64,000 nucleotides of DNA from Gordonia westfalica (GTDB lineage Bacteria; Actinomycetota; Actinomycetes; Mycobacteriales; Mycobacteriaceae), in NCBI RefSeq assembly GCF_900105725.1, contig NZ_FNLM01000034.1, positions 3,410,001-3,474,000 on the forward strand, in the 5' to 3' direction. The notes beneath the pieces are model-generated. The model ran no database searches. It had not been told where the DNA came from and saw nothing but the letters and a program-made list of their open reading frames with translations. Position 1 is the stretch's first letter. The number at the start of each line of letters is the position of its first letter. The translations under genes were made by a program, and so were the position numbers. Below are positions 25,401-34,305 of the stretch, one piece after another.

Positions 25401-26465
25401 TTGACCGAGGCACCTGACCCCTCGAGCGTTCGTCTTCCCGGCGACTGGGAACACCTCGACGTCCGCGCCAACGGTGTCCGGTTCCACGCTGTCGAACCGG
25501 CGGGGGTTCCCGCCGGCGACCGGCCGCTCGTACTGCTGCTCCACGGCTTCGGCGAGTTCTGGTGGAGCTGGCGGCATCAGCTGACCGCACTCAGCGCGGC
25601 CGGCTTCCGCGCCGTCGCGGTCGATCTGCGCGGGTACGGCGACACCGACAAACCTCCGCGCGGTTATGACGGCTGGACCCTGGCCGGCGACGCCAACGGT
25701 CTCGTCCGCGCCCTCGGGCACACCAGCGCGACGCTGATCGGGCATTCCGACGGCGGTCTGGTCTGCTGGGCCACCGCGACCCTGCATCCCCGCGTCGTCG
25801 ACCGGATCGTGGTCGTGGCGTCACCGCACCCACGGGCCCTGCGCCGACGCACGCTGCGCGATCGTGCCCAGCGGTCGCAGTTCCTGACCCCCTTCCTGCG
25901 CAATCAGATCCCGCGCCTCGGGGAACGGCAGGTCACGCGGGACGACGCCGTGTTCATCGCCGACTACTTCGCGCAGCGGTCGTCGTCGTCCTGGCGCGCC
26001 GAACCCGACTATGCGCAGACGGTCGAACTGAACCGGTCGGCAATGCTGATCCCGTATGTCGCGCACTGCAGTCTGGAGTACCGGCGATGGGCGTTCCGCT
26101 CCCAGTTCCGGCCCGACGGACTGCGATTCATGGAACTCATGGACCAGCGACTCCACCTGCCGGTCCTCGCGCTACGCGGCCGGGACGACCCGTACATCCT
26201 CAGCGAAGCCATGGCCGACGGACATCGGTGGGCGGCGCACCAGACCTACCGGCAGATCGAGGGCAGCGGACACTTCGCGCACCAGGAGCAGCCCGCGGCG
26301 GTGACCGAGGCGATCCTCGAGTTCCTCCGGACCGAACCGGAGGCGACCAACGACGTGGCCGCAAAAAAGGCGCGGCGGATCAGGCCAGCACGCACCTCTT
26401 GGTACTCACCCGCTCGCTTCGCCGCTCGGATTCGTCGAAGTCGGCGCGCACTTGGCGGGCGGTGA
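25401..26465 (+). CDS. alpha/beta hydrolase (EphE-position, Ser nucleophile)
   Basis: 354 aa. Oxyanion HGFGEFWWSW, nucleophile elbow GHSDGG, acid LRGRDDPY and His GSGHFAHQEQP are present. The locus corresponds to ephE (Rv3670), but the elbow has Ser (S116) where epoxide hydrolases have Asp, so epoxide hydrolase activity is doubtful; an esterase or other hydrolase is likelier. TTG start 3 nt after the previous stop, with GAGGGA upstream. The last 86 nt overlap marP on the other strand, adding a basic tail (RRIRPART). Confidence 0.82.
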   Translation: MTEAPDPSSVRLPGDWEHLDVRANGVRFHAVEPAGVPAGDRPLVLLLHGFGEFWWSWRHQLTALSAAGFRAVAVDLRGYGDTDKPPRGYDGWTLAGDANGLVRALGHTSATLIGHSDGGLVCWATATLHPRVVDRIVVVASPHPRALRRRTLRDRAQRSQFLTPFLRNQIPRLGERQVTRDDAVFIADYFAQRSSSSWRAEPDYAQTVELNRSAMLIPYVAHCSLEYRRWAFRSQFRPDGLRFMELMDQRLHLPVLALRGRDDPYILSEAMADGHRWAAHQTYRQIEGSGHFAHQEQPAAVTEAILEFLRTEPEATNDVAAKKARRIRPARTSWYSPARFAARIRRSRRALGGR

Positions 26466-27573
26466 GCACGAAGCCGGTCTCGTCGGCCGCGTTCTCCGCC
26501 GCACCGAACACGACGCCGAGCACCTCGCCGTCCGAGTTCAGCAGCGGCCCACCGGAATTGCCCTGCCGGATCGAACCACGGACCGCATAGACCTCGCGGG
26601 TGACCTGACCGGTCCGATAGATGTCGTCACCGGTGTGCATGAACGTCGACCGGACACGCAGCGGACTGACGTAGAACGGGCCCGCCTCGGGGAAGCCGAG
26701 CGCGATGGCGTCGTCGCCGGTCGATGCCGGCCGTGAGGCGAATTTCAGGGCGGGCGCCCGCAGGCCGGGGACGTCGAGGACGGCGATGTCGTTCTCGCTG
26801 TCGAAGAGGACGACCTTCGCGGGAAGCCGTGCCCCGGTCGAGGTCTCGACCTCGAGGCGTTCGGTACCTGCCACGACGTGCGCGTTGGTCATCACGCGCT
26901 CGGGCGATACGACGAATCCGCTGCCCTCGAGGGCCTGGCGGCAACTGGGTGCGACGCCTTCGATCTTGACGACGCTCGGTCGGGCCTGACGCACCACAGG
27001 CAGGTCGGTGAGTGCCGGGTCGGGCGGATCGACATTGGTCGACGGCGTGCTCACGAACGGGAACTTGGGAAGCCCCGAACTGTCGAGAAGTGCCTTGAAG
27101 TCGCCGGGCAGATCGTTGACCCATTGCGGCGACAGCACCTCGACGCCCGTCAGGACCTTCGAATCGCGCACCGCACCGGCGATGGCGGGGTCGGCGGAAC
27201 CGCGCAGGGGAATCGCCAGCAGGCCCGCGGCCAGCAGCACGGCCACCACCTGCAGCACCGAACCCACGCCGCTGTCGATCGCCCGGAGTCCCGGCGAGCG
27301 GATACCGCCGCGCGCGGCCCGTCCCAGCACCATGCCGGCGACCTCACCGATGACCACCAGCACAACCAGGACGAGGATCCCGACGAGGACACGGACCTGC
27401 AGGTCGTCGAACCGTTCGATCAGATGCGGAGCCAGCAGCAAACCCGCCACCGCCCCGAGCGCGACGCCGATGAACGCGAGCGCCGAGGCGACCGCACCGG
27501 ACCGGTAACCGCTGATCGCGGCGAGAAGCGCGATGCCGATGACGATGACATCGACCCACGTGGACCCGGTCAT
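26380..27573 (-). CDS. marP: membrane-anchored periplasmic serine protease MarP
   Basis: 397 aa. Four membrane segments (about 5-125) of the CvpA type, then a chymotrypsin-like protease with catalytic His232 (TNAHVV), Asp262 (ENDIAVL) and Ser340 (QGNSGGPL). Cys211 and Cys394 correspond to the disulfide that links protease core and C-terminus in M. tuberculosis MarP (Rv3671c), which is needed for acid resistance. Start ATG 27573 overlaps the Nudix stop by 1 nt; the longer frame upstream is a shadow. Last gene of the nth-tlpA-nudix-marP operon. Confidence 0.95.
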   Translation of the reverse strand: MTGSTWVDVIVIGIALLAAISGYRSGAVASALAFIGVALGAVAGLLLAPHLIERFDDLQVRVLVGILVLVVLVVIGEVAGMVLGRAARGGIRSPGLRAIDSGVGSVLQVVAVLLAAGLLAIPLRGSADPAIAGAVRDSKVLTGVEVLSPQWVNDLPGDFKALLDSSGLPKFPFVSTPSTNVDPPDPALTDLPVVRQARPSVVKIEGVAPSCRQALEGSGFVVSPERVMTNAHVVAGTERLEVETSTGARLPAKVVLFDSENDIAVLDVPGLRAPALKFASRPASTGDDAIALGFPEAGPFYVSPLRVRSTFMHTGDDIYRTGQVTREVYAVRGSIRQGNSGGPLLNSDGEVLGVVFGAAENAADETGFVLTARQVRADFDESERRSERVSTKRCVLA

Positions 27574-28382
27574 CAGCCCGCACCCGGGTCGGTCAGCCCG
27601 CGCGGGTGGACCGCGCTGAATCCAGATTCCTGACGGTTGCCGGCGCGTTCGATCATCTCGTCGAGGGGTCGAACATCGTTGAGGTCCCACGGCCGGTCCC
27701 AGCCCGACGCATCGCTGATGGCGGCGAGCAGCCCGCCGGTGAACCCCCAGACCAGCAGGCCGTCGACGAAGAAGGCCGGCCCTTGATAGAGGCGGCCGCC
27801 CATCACCGAGCGACGCACCTGGAAGCGGTTCTCGGGAGCGAGGAGTTCACGCAGGTTGATGCGGTCGACGCGGGCGGTCTCCCCCGGATCGACGACGCGC
27901 ACCGCACTCGGCTCGCGCCAGTAGCCGATCACCGGCACGACGTCGAATCCCGACGGCGGGACCGGGAAGCTCGCCAGATTGGCGACGATGTGCACGCCCG
28001 AGGCGTCGAGGCCGGTCTCCTCACGCGCCTCGCGCAGCGCGGTGCCGACCGGGAAGTCGTCACCCGGATCGGCGGCACCACCTGGGAATGCGACCTGCCC
28101 GCTGTGCTGGCGCAGCGTCGAGGCGCGTTCGGTCAGCAGTACCTCGGCGTCGGCCGGGACACCGCCGGGATGATCGTCGGCGGGCTCCCAGGAACCGGAG
28201 AACAGCACCAGGACCGCGGCCGGACGACGGTCGCGGTGGAACATCTGGGCCCAGCGGGTGCGGTCGCCGCCGCGGTTGTTGACGCTCTCGGTGACTGCGG
28301 CGACGTCGCCGGTCAGCGCGTGCAGCCACGGCGGGATCTCGTCGGGGTGCACGAGCGGGCCGACGTGCTGTTCGTCGCTCAT
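27573..28382 (-). CDS. Nudix hydrolase, CoA pyrophosphatase-like
   Basis: 269 aa. The Nudix box spans about residues 101-123 (GGAADPGDD ... REAREETGLD) and is preceded by LLTERASTLRQHSGQVAFPG, the UPF0035 signature of CoA pyrophosphatases. Likely splits CoA or a related dinucleotide. ATG overlaps the tlpA stop by 4 nt. Rv3672c position. Confidence 0.88.
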   Translation of the reverse strand: MSDEQHVGPLVHPDEIPPWLHALTGDVAAVTESVNNRGGDRTRWAQMFHRDRRPAAVLVLFSGSWEPADDHPGGVPADAEVLLTERASTLRQHSGQVAFPGGAADPGDDFPVGTALREAREETGLDASGVHIVANLASFPVPPSGFDVVPVIGYWREPSAVRVVDPGETARVDRINLRELLAPENRFQVRRSVMGGRLYQGPAFFVDGLLVWGFTGGLLAAISDASGWDRPWDLNDVRPLDEMIERAGNRQESGFSAVHPRGLTDPGAG

Positions 28383-29119
28383 ACCGTCACGCCCAGATAC
28401 TCGTCGACCGCATCGGCGATCTCCTGCGGGCTGTCGAACACGCCGGGGTACACCTTGGCGATCGAACCGTCGGGACGCAGGAAGACGGTCGACGGGAAGA
28501 CACGCGGCGCGGTGATCGCGGCGGCCACCCGGCCGTCGGGATCGAGGACGGACGGCATGCGAACTCCGATCTCGGTGAGCAATGTCAGGGGGAAGAACGG
28601 GTTGGTTCCGCCCTCCTTGGCATGCAGAGCAAGAACCGTGACGCGGTCACCGGCGCGGGCCGCGAACTCCTCGAAGTAGGGCAGCTCGGTCTTGCACGGT
28701 CCGCACCACTGCGCCCACACGTTGATGACCAGGGGTTTGCCGGCGGTGGCCGCGCCGACGTCATACGGCGCGCCGGTCCCCAGACACGGTTCGACGATGC
28801 CGGCCAGGACCGAATCCGGGTTCTCCGGCAAGCCGGTGACCGGGCAGTCGGCGAGCGCGGCGCCGGCCCGCGCCTGCGCGACGCGGGCTTCGTCGACCGG
28901 TGCGTCGAGGGGGCGCGGACCGCTGGCCGACGGCGGCGCGCCGGTGGTCGGCGACGGGGCGTCGCCGCGGGGCCAGATCGCGACGATGAGCGCGATCATC
29001 ACGATGACGAAGACGAGCGTCCAGCGCGCGGCGGCCGGGAAACGGGAGTTCGGCGGCGCGGGAGGTTTAGGAGAATCGGCGGGCTGCGGAGTCGCCGATT
29101 CGGTGGCGTTGTCGTTCAC
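28379..29119 (-). CDS. membrane-anchored thioredoxin-like protein, TlpA/ResA type
   Basis: 246 aa: Pro-rich N-terminus, one membrane helix (about 33-49), then an extracytoplasmic TlpA-like domain with the redox motif WAQWCGPC (Cys139, Cys142) and a cis-Pro region (FPSTVFLRP); two extra cysteines (92, 112). Probably forms or reduces disulfides outside the membrane. GTG start overlaps nth by 4 nt. It lies in one operon with marP, whose product needs a disulfide. Rv3673c position. Confidence 0.9.
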   Translation of the reverse strand: MNDNATESATPQPADSPKPPAPPNSRFPAAARWTLVFVIVMIALIVAIWPRGDAPSPTTGAPPSASGPRPLDAPVDEARVAQARAGAALADCPVTGLPENPDSVLAGIVEPCLGTGAPYDVGAATAGKPLVINVWAQWCGPCKTELPYFEEFAARAGDRVTVLALHAKEGGTNPFFPLTLLTEIGVRMPSVLDPDGRVAAAITAPRVFPSTVFLRPDGSIAKVYPGVFDSPQEIADAVDEYLGVTV

Positions 29120-29892
29120 GGCGCGGCGAGTCCTGCCAATCGGAGCAGGTGATCGGTCTCGGGACCCTTCACCAGCGCGGCGGCCTCGGCCTTGTCCATC
29201 GGACCCGTGCCCACCGACGGGCAGTCCTTGGCGAGGATGCAGACCCCGCACGCGGGTTTGCGGGCATGGCACACACGCCGGCCGTGGAAGATCACCCGGT
29301 GGGACAGGTCGGTCCACTCCTTGCGCTCGATCAGCTCGCCCACGGCGTGCTCGACCTTCACCGGATCTTCTTCCTCGGTCCACTGCCAGCGGCGGACAAG
29401 ACGCCCGAAGTGCGTGTCGACGGTGATTCCAGGGACGCCGAACGCGTTGCCGAGGACGACGTTGGCCGTCTTGCGTCCGAATCCGGGGAGCGAGACCAGG
29501 TCCTTCAGCTTGTTCGGGACCTCACCGTCGTACCGCTCCACCAGGGCCTGCCCGAGGCCGATGATCGAGTTCGCCTTGTTCCGGTAGAAGCCGGTGGAGC
29601 GGATCATCTCCTCGAGTTCGGTCCGGTCGGCCTCCGCGTAGTCGCGGGCGGTGCGGTATTTCGCGAAGAGTGCCGGAGTGGTCTGGTTGACCCGTACGTC
29701 GGTGCACTGCGCCGACAGGATCGTGGCCACCGACAGCTCGAGCGGATCGGTGAAGTCGAGTTCGCAGTAGACGTGCGGAAACGCGATCTTGAGGGTGCGG
29801 TTCATCCGTCGCGCGCGCCGGACCAGCCCGAGGTGGGTCTCCTGCTTGCGGGCCGGGGCCTGGCCCACGGACGCAGCCTTACGTGCGCTCAC
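29116..29892 (-). CDS. nth: endonuclease III (DNA glycosylase/AP lyase)
   Basis: 258 aa. Helix-hairpin-helix [11 protein letters not shown] with catalytic Lys141, catalytic Asp159 (TVDTH), and a [4Fe-4S] cluster Cys208-x6-Cys215-x2-Cys218-x5-Cys224. Removes oxidised pyrimidines. GTG start 7 nt after TAACCT, so leaderless; first gene of the four-gene operon. Rv3674c position. Confidence 0.95.
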   Translation of the reverse strand: MSARKAASVGQAPARKQETHLGLVRRARRMNRTLKIAFPHVYCELDFTDPLELSVATILSAQCTDVRVNQTTPALFAKYRTARDYAEADRTELEEMIRSTGFYRNKANSIIGLGQALVERYDGEVPNKLKDLVSLPGFGRKTANVVLGNAFGVPGITVDTHFGRLVRRWQWTEEEDPVKVEHAVGELIERKEWTDLSHRVIFHGRRVCHARKPACGVCILAKDCPSVGTGPMDKAEAAALVKGPETDHLLRLAGLAAP

Positions 29893-29899
29893 GAGATTC

Positions 29900-29905
29900 A
29901 GGTTA
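29900..29905 (-). promoter_or_regulatory. -10 box of the nth-tlpA-nudix-marP operon
   Basis: TAACCT on the minus strand, 7 nt before GTG 29892. Confidence 0.55.
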
Positions 29906-30128
29906 GCGATGTCCTGCGCGAACTCCGCTCACCACAGCCGTCGGCGGCCGCGCCGCATCGCCCGCGATACAGAATCTGCGCAGCTCAGGGCCGCAATAAC
30001 GCCGGCGATGTGACCTGCCCTTCCCCATCGGCGGAAGCGAGGCACGCAACCTACGGTCAGGTAACAAGTCAGTGACGTCGCCTTGTCCGATGAGGATTCT
30101 GAGGGGTCGATTGTGTTTACTTGTCCCC

Positions 30129-30401
30129 ATGCATGGTCTCGCAGCACTGTTGTTCCCCGCTGTACTCATGCTCTTCGCCATGGGCATGGACAAGGTGCAG
30201 AACCGGATCGACCGCGTGTCCGTCTCCAACGACGAGGTCGACGACTTCATCGACCGCACGGGGTCCCAGAACGCCGGCAAGCCGCCGCGCGACACCGCAC
30301 CCGCCGAGCTCCACGAACTGCGCCCGCATCGCTTCGCGGGTCACGAACCGGCAGCCGTCGATCACGCCGAACGCGTCGCCACGCCGCAGCGGGCCAGCTG
30401 A
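30129..30401 (+). CDS. small membrane protein (Rv3675-like by position)
   Basis: 90 aa; one N-terminal hydrophobic helix (LAALLFPAVLMLFAMGMD) followed by a charged tail. No enzymatic motif. The position between nth and crp matches Rv3675, a small membrane protein. Start ATG 30129; weak ribosome-binding context, so the start could be 19 codons upstream, but the helix then would not be N-terminal. Confidence 0.65.
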   Translation: MHGLAALLFPAVLMLFAMGMDKVQNRIDRVSVSNDEVDDFIDRTGSQNAGKPPRDTAPAELHELRPHRFAGHEPAAVDHAERVATPQRAS

Positions 30402-30634
30402 TCCACCGGCCACCCGTGCTCACCGTCCGGTCCGCCCGGACGAGCCTTTCTCGGTGCGGTCCGAACCATCGACGGCCCGACATCGCCGATGTCGCTACCT
30501 CTGATCGGTCAGACACACACACCCAATGCGCCGTCAGTGACCCATTCAACACATATGCTGGTGCGCGGGGTAGCGTATCCAAGGGCGCGATCTCACACGT
30601 GGCTGTAGCAAAGATTTCGAGAAAGGTTCCCTAG

Positions 30635-31309
30635 GTGGAAGAAGTACTGGCGCGGGCAGGCATATTTCAGGGGGTCGAGCCTTCTGCCGTCGCGGCGCTG
30701 ACCAAGCAGCTTCAGCCCGTGGATTTCCCTCGTGGACACGTGATCTTCCATGAAGGCGAGCCCGGTGACCGGCTCTACATCATCATGTCCGGCAAGGTGA
30801 AGGTCGGCCGACGCTCACCCGACGGCCGTGAGAACCTGCTGACGATCATGGGACCGTCGGACATGTTCGGCGAGCTCTCCATCTTCGACCCGGGCCCCCG
30901 CACCTCGTCGGCGACGACGGTGACCGAGGTCCGCGCGGTGTCGATGGACCGTGACGCCCTGCGTGCGTGGATCAAGGACCGTCCGGAGATCGCCGAGCAG
31001 CTGCTCCGCGTGCTGGCACGTCGTCTGCGCCGCACCAACAACAACCTCGCCGACCTGATCTTCACCGACGTGCCCGGTCGCGTCGCGAAGCAGCTCCTGC
31101 AGCTCGCGCAGCGTTTCGGCACCCAGGAGGGCGGCGCCCTGCGCGTCACCCACGACCTGACCCAGGAAGAGATCGCCCAGCTGGTCGGCGCCTCGCGCGA
31201 GACCGTGAACAAGGCACTCGCCGACTTCGCCCAGCGCGGCTGGCTGCGACTCGAGGGCAAGAGCGTCCTGATCGCCGACTCCGAGCGTCTCGCGCGTCGC
31301 GCACGCTGA
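30635..31309 (+). CDS. crp: cAMP receptor protein, CRP/FNR family
   Basis: 224 aa. Cyclic-nucleotide pocket with FGELSIF (Glu80) and Arg89-Thr90 ([10 protein letters not shown]), dimer helix, and a C-terminal winged helix ([20 protein letters not shown]). These residues match M. tuberculosis CRP (Rv3676) position for position. It should bind TGTGA-N6-TCACA. GTG start with GAAAGG upstream. The upstream 233 nt contains TATGCT (30554-30559) as a possible -10. A 13-bp hairpin follows. Confidence 0.95.
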   Translation: MEEVLARAGIFQGVEPSAVAALTKQLQPVDFPRGHVIFHEGEPGDRLYIIMSGKVKVGRRSPDGRENLLTIMGPSDMFGELSIFDPGPRTSSATTVTEVRAVSMDRDALRAWIKDRPEIAEQLLRVLARRLRRTNNNLADLIFTDVPGRVAKQLLQLAQRFGTQEGGALRVTHDLTQEEIAQLVGASRETVNKALADFAQRGWLRLEGKSVLIADSERLARRAR

Positions 31310-31316
31310 CGAACCA

Positions 31317-31354
31317 CAAGAGCCGCTCGTTCCTCCGGGAGCGAGCGGCTCTTG
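31317..31354 (+). terminator. terminator between crp and the MBL gene
   Basis: 13-bp stem CAAGAGCCGCTCG / CGAGCGGCTCTTG with a 12-nt loop, followed by CTTTCGG. Serves crp and probably the converging gene too. Confidence 0.85.
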
Positions 31355-31359
31355 CTTTC

Positions 31360-31406
31360 GGCCCTTCGAGACGCCCTCCGCAAGCTCCGGGCTCCTCGGG
31401 GAGCAA
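31360..31406 (-). repeat. single degenerate copy of the GCTCCCTGA repeat family
   Basis: On the minus strand GCTCCCCGAGGAGCCCGGAG and then CTCGAAGGG, resembling the longest copy next to topA (7689-7724). It again lies between converging genes. Confidence 0.5.
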
Positions 31407-31410
31407 GGGG

Positions 31411-32229
31411 TCACGCCTGCCGCAGATACTCCAGCTGCGCCTTCACCGACATCCGCGCGGCCGGCCACAGTTTCTTGTCGACGTCGGAGTAGACCCGCCG
31501 CACCACCTTCATCGGTTTGACCTCGTGCGGCGACACACCCATGTCATCCAGGGCGGCCACGATCTGATCGATCCGCTCCTCACGATGCGCCTTGTAGAAG
31601 CGGGCGACCGGGCCGAGGTCCGGGTGGTCGGGGCCGTGCGCGGGAAGCAGCGCCGCCCCTTCGCCTTCGACGATGAGCCGGTTCAGCGAGTTCAGGTAGT
31701 CCCGCAGCCCGCCGTCGGAAGGGTCGAGGACGGTCGTGCCACTTCCGAGGATGGTGTCGCCGGTCAGGACGGCCCGCTGCCCCTCGTGTTCGACGATGAA
31801 GCTGACCGAGTCCCCGGTGTGCCCGGGCGTGTCCAGCACCGTGATGCGCAGGCCGGCGATCTCGATGACCTCCCGGTCGCGGAGCGGCGCAGCCTTGCGA
31901 CAGTGCTTCTCGAGCCGCGCACGAACCGGCGTGCCGGTTCGCTTGTGCAACCGTGAGATCCCGCCCGTGTGGTCGAAATGGCGATGCGTCACCAGTGTCA
32001 GCGCCACGGGGAGTTCCGCGAGGCGTCGGGCGTGGTGCTTGTACTTCGGCGGACCGGGGTCGACGACCACGCACTCGTCGCTGCCCGGTGCCTTCAGCAC
32101 GTAGGTGTTGGTGCCGTCGAGCTCCATCATCCCGGAGTTGTCACACAGCAGGACCGACGCGAAGGGCGTGATCTCCCGGAGCATCCCGTAGGCGGGATGG
32201 GTGGGAGCGGCATCGTTCGGGGTGCTCAT
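31411..32229 (-). CDS. metallo-beta-lactamase-fold hydrolase
   Basis: 272 aa. Metal-binding HRHFDH motif (THRHFDHTGG), later His (LDTPGHTGDS) and Asp (LTGDTILG) are intact; resembles LACTB2-type hydrolases (Rv3677c position). Likely an esterase or RNase-like hydrolase, substrate unknown. ATG 32229 lies 6 nt after TAGGCT, a leaderless promoter. Confidence 0.88.
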   Translation of the reverse strand: MSTPNDAAPTHPAYGMLREITPFASVLLCDNSGMMELDGTNTYVLKAPGSDECVVVDPGPPKYKHHARRLAELPVALTLVTHRHFDHTGGISRLHKRTGTPVRARLEKHCRKAAPLRDREVIEIAGLRITVLDTPGHTGDSVSFIVEHEGQRAVLTGDTILGSGTTVLDPSDGGLRDYLNSLNRLIVEGEGAALLPAHGPDHPDLGPVARFYKAHREERIDQIVAALDDMGVSPHEVKPMKVVRRVYSDVDKKLWPAARMSVKAQLEYLRQA

Positions 32230-32235
32230 GGTCCG

Positions 32236-32241
32236 AGCCTA
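32236..32241 (-). promoter_or_regulatory. -10 box, leaderless promoter of the MBL gene
   Basis: TAGGCT on the minus strand, 6 nt before ATG 32229. Confidence 0.55.
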
Positions 32242-32299
32242 TCGACTGCCCGCGACCCGGGTCACACCGCTCGACCTTCCGACCGCGGTGAGTCGATCC

Positions 32300-32719
32300 C
32301 TACTCGGCTTTGCTGCGAGTCATACCCTCGAAGATGTTCCATGAACGGTTGTCATTCCGGACATGCAGGTACCACGCGTAGTTCGCGGTCGTCGCGTACA
32401 GGGCACCGACACCGCACGCGATGGCCATGTCGAAGCTGCTCGGGACGTTCAGGGCCAGGAGCAGCGCATTGAAGACCACCGTCAGCCCGAACAGCATCAG
32501 GCCTTTGCGCCACATGCCCTTCACCGCGAAGTAGATCGGCCCGAAGAAGAACGCCAATGGATTGAACGTGAGGCGTATCCGTTGCCCGAAAGACAAGTGT
32601 TTCATCGCCTCTCGGGCCGGCGGATCCGCCGGCGGGCCGTAGGCGTCGAAGAAGGCGAATCGGCTGTGCCAGCTCGGCGGTACGGCCTGGTCACGGAGGG
32701 GCTGTTCGGAGAAGGTCAT
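32300..32719 (-). CDS. DUF2628 membrane protein
   Basis: 139 aa. Cytoplasmic N-terminus then FNPLAFFFGPIYFAVKGMWRKG, the hallmark of DUF2628 (motif split over residues 52-73), and two to three hydrophobic segments. Function unknown. GAGGAAC ribosome-binding site; starts 7 nt after the flotillin stop, so it is in that operon. Confidence 0.82.
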   Translation of the reverse strand: MTFSEQPLRDQAVPPSWHSRFAFFDAYGPPADPPAREAMKHLSFGQRIRLTFNPLAFFFGPIYFAVKGMWRKGLMLFGLTVVFNALLLALNVPSSFDMAIACGVGALYATTANYAWYLHVRNDNRSWNIFEGMTRSKAE

Positions 32720-32726
32720 CTGTTCC

Positions 32727-33866
32727 TCAGACCCCGCTGACCGGGGTGCCGTTCACGGACTGGTCCGACGCCTCGTCGAGCACGGTCGGCGCGACCTGAT
32801 CCTGCAGACTGCGCAGGAGCGCGGCGCCCTGGGTGATGACGCCGATCATGATCTCGTTGACGCCCTCCGCGCCGTTGTACACCGTGAGGTTGGCGGTGCT
32901 GAGTCCCTTGGCGACTTCACCCACGAGGGTCGGCAGCGCCTCGATCAGCTGCTGGTCGAGCGCGATCCGGTTGTGCTGCGCGGCGGCGGCCGACTGGATC
33001 TCCACGGCCTTCGCCTCGGCCTCGGCGATGATCGCGCGACGACGCGCCTCGGCCTCGGCCGGCTTCACGACCTCCGAGATCAGTTCCTGCTCACGCAGTT
33101 CGGCCTGCGCCTGCGCCAGCACCGACTGCTCGCGGATGACTTCCTGGTTGACCCTCGCCTGGGCGAGCGGGCCGGCCTGGGCGGCCTCCGCGTTGGCCTT
33201 GTCGGTCTCGGCCTTGATGGCCGCGCGCTTGATCGCGGTCTCCCGCTCGTAGTCGGCCTGGTTGCGCAGCGACTCCTGCTGCGCCTTCGCCGATTCCTGG
33301 TCGGCCCGAGCACGTTCCACAGCGGCCTCGCGCTGCACCTTCGCGATGTTCGGTGCGGCAAGGGCATTGATGTAGCCGGAGTCCATGTCGTCGATCGACT
33401 GGATCTGGAACGAGTCGACCACCAGGCCGATCGATCCCATCTCCCTCTTCGAGGCCTCGAGCACCTGCCGGGCGAGGGTGTCGCGTTCGCGGATGATCTG
33501 CTCCACCGTCATGGAACCGACGATCGAACGGAGATGGCCGGAGAAGATCTGTCCGGTCAGCTGATTCATCTCGTTCTCCTGCTCGGAGATGAATCGCTGG
33601 CCGGCGTTGACGATCGACACGACGTCGTTGCCGACCTTGTGCGCGATCACCGCGCGGACGTTGAGCTGGATGCCCTGCGTGGTCACGCAGACCTCACGGA
33701 TCGACGCCTCGTGCAATGCCATCGACAGGAACCGGACCTTGCGGAAGAAGGGCATCACCCATTTGCCGTGGCCGACGATCACGACGAACGGCGCGTCACC
33801 CTCATGGGCCTTCGCACCCGAGATGAGCATCGCCTCGTCGGGTTCGGGGACGTAGTAACCGAGCAT
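32727..33866 (-). CDS. flotillin-like SPFH/band-7 protein
   Basis: 379 aa. N-terminal SPFH domain (about 20-180) and a long coiled coil rich in Ala-Glu and Glu-Ala-Glu-Ala repeats (about 185-310), ending with LPTLVGEVAKGLS. No N-terminal membrane span; membrane association probably via the SPFH face. Organises membrane microdomains by family knowledge. GAGGAGAAG ribosome-binding site. Partners in the operon are the small NfeD-like protein upstream and the DUF2628 protein downstream. Confidence 0.88.
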   Translation of the reverse strand: MLGYYVPEPDEAMLISGAKAHEGDAPFVVIVGHGKWVMPFFRKVRFLSMALHEASIREVCVTTQGIQLNVRAVIAHKVGNDVVSIVNAGQRFISEQENEMNQLTGQIFSGHLRSIVGSMTVEQIIRERDTLARQVLEASKREMGSIGLVVDSFQIQSIDDMDSGYINALAAPNIAKVQREAAVERARADQESAKAQQESLRNQADYERETAIKRAAIKAETDKANAEAAQAGPLAQARVNQEVIREQSVLAQAQAELREQELISEVVKPAEAEARRRAIIAEAEAKAVEIQSAAAAQHNRIALDQQLIEALPTLVGEVAKGLSTANLTVYNGAEGVNEIMIGVITQGAALLRSLQDQVAPTVLDEASDQSVNGTPVSGV

Positions 33867-34014
33867 GCTCTTCTCCTCGCGTCAGGTGCGTCTTGCATTG
33901 TTTCGTGTCGTCACATCAAGGTTGTCGATCGCAAATCGTCGCATCGTTGCAGCACATCCTGCCTCATCTCGCAGCCGGCGACGATCATCCATTCACATGC
34001 ACCGGCGATGCAGG

Positions 34015-34233
34015 TCAGAGCCCGGGGAGCGTGGTCCAGCGTTCGACGTCGACGATCCGGCCGGGCAGTTCGGCGATCACCAGCACCGGGGTGTCGTCGT
34101 CGAGCGGTTCCGTGGCGCGCGCCAGGAACCGCTCTGTCCCTCCGCCGAAAGGCAGTTCGATCTCGCCGAGAGTCTCTCCCCCGGGGATCGCCAGTGTCAC
34201 GACACCCGTTCGTCCGACGAGTTGCTGTGACAC
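34015..34233 (-). CDS. small NfeD C-terminal/OB-like protein
   Basis: 72 aa, all beta-type: GRTGVVTLAIPGGETLGEIEL and a final VLVIAELPGRIVDVER, resembling the soluble OB domain of NfeD proteins that accompany flotillins. It lacks the membrane helices of full NfeD. GTG start with GGGGAGGG 7 nt upstream, so it is intact rather than cut by the nearby IS element, whose end is about 75 nt away. Confidence 0.65.
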   Translation of the reverse strand: MSQQLVGRTGVVTLAIPGGETLGEIELPFGGGTERFLARATEPLDDDTPVLVIAELPGRIVDVERWTTLPGL

Positions 34234-34305
34234 GCTGAATCCCTCCCCGACACGTGGCCCGCTCGCTGCGCTCCCGGCGCCGTCCGCAAGGCCGATGATC
34301 GAACT

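Noticed and set aside
30534..30552. A possible autoregulatory CRP site before crp
   Set aside because: AGTGACCCATTCAACA has three mismatches to the consensus.
32251..32270. A possible CRP site upstream of the MBL gene (CGCGACCCGGGTCACA)
   Set aside because: Two mismatches in one half-site, in GC-rich background; too weak to call.
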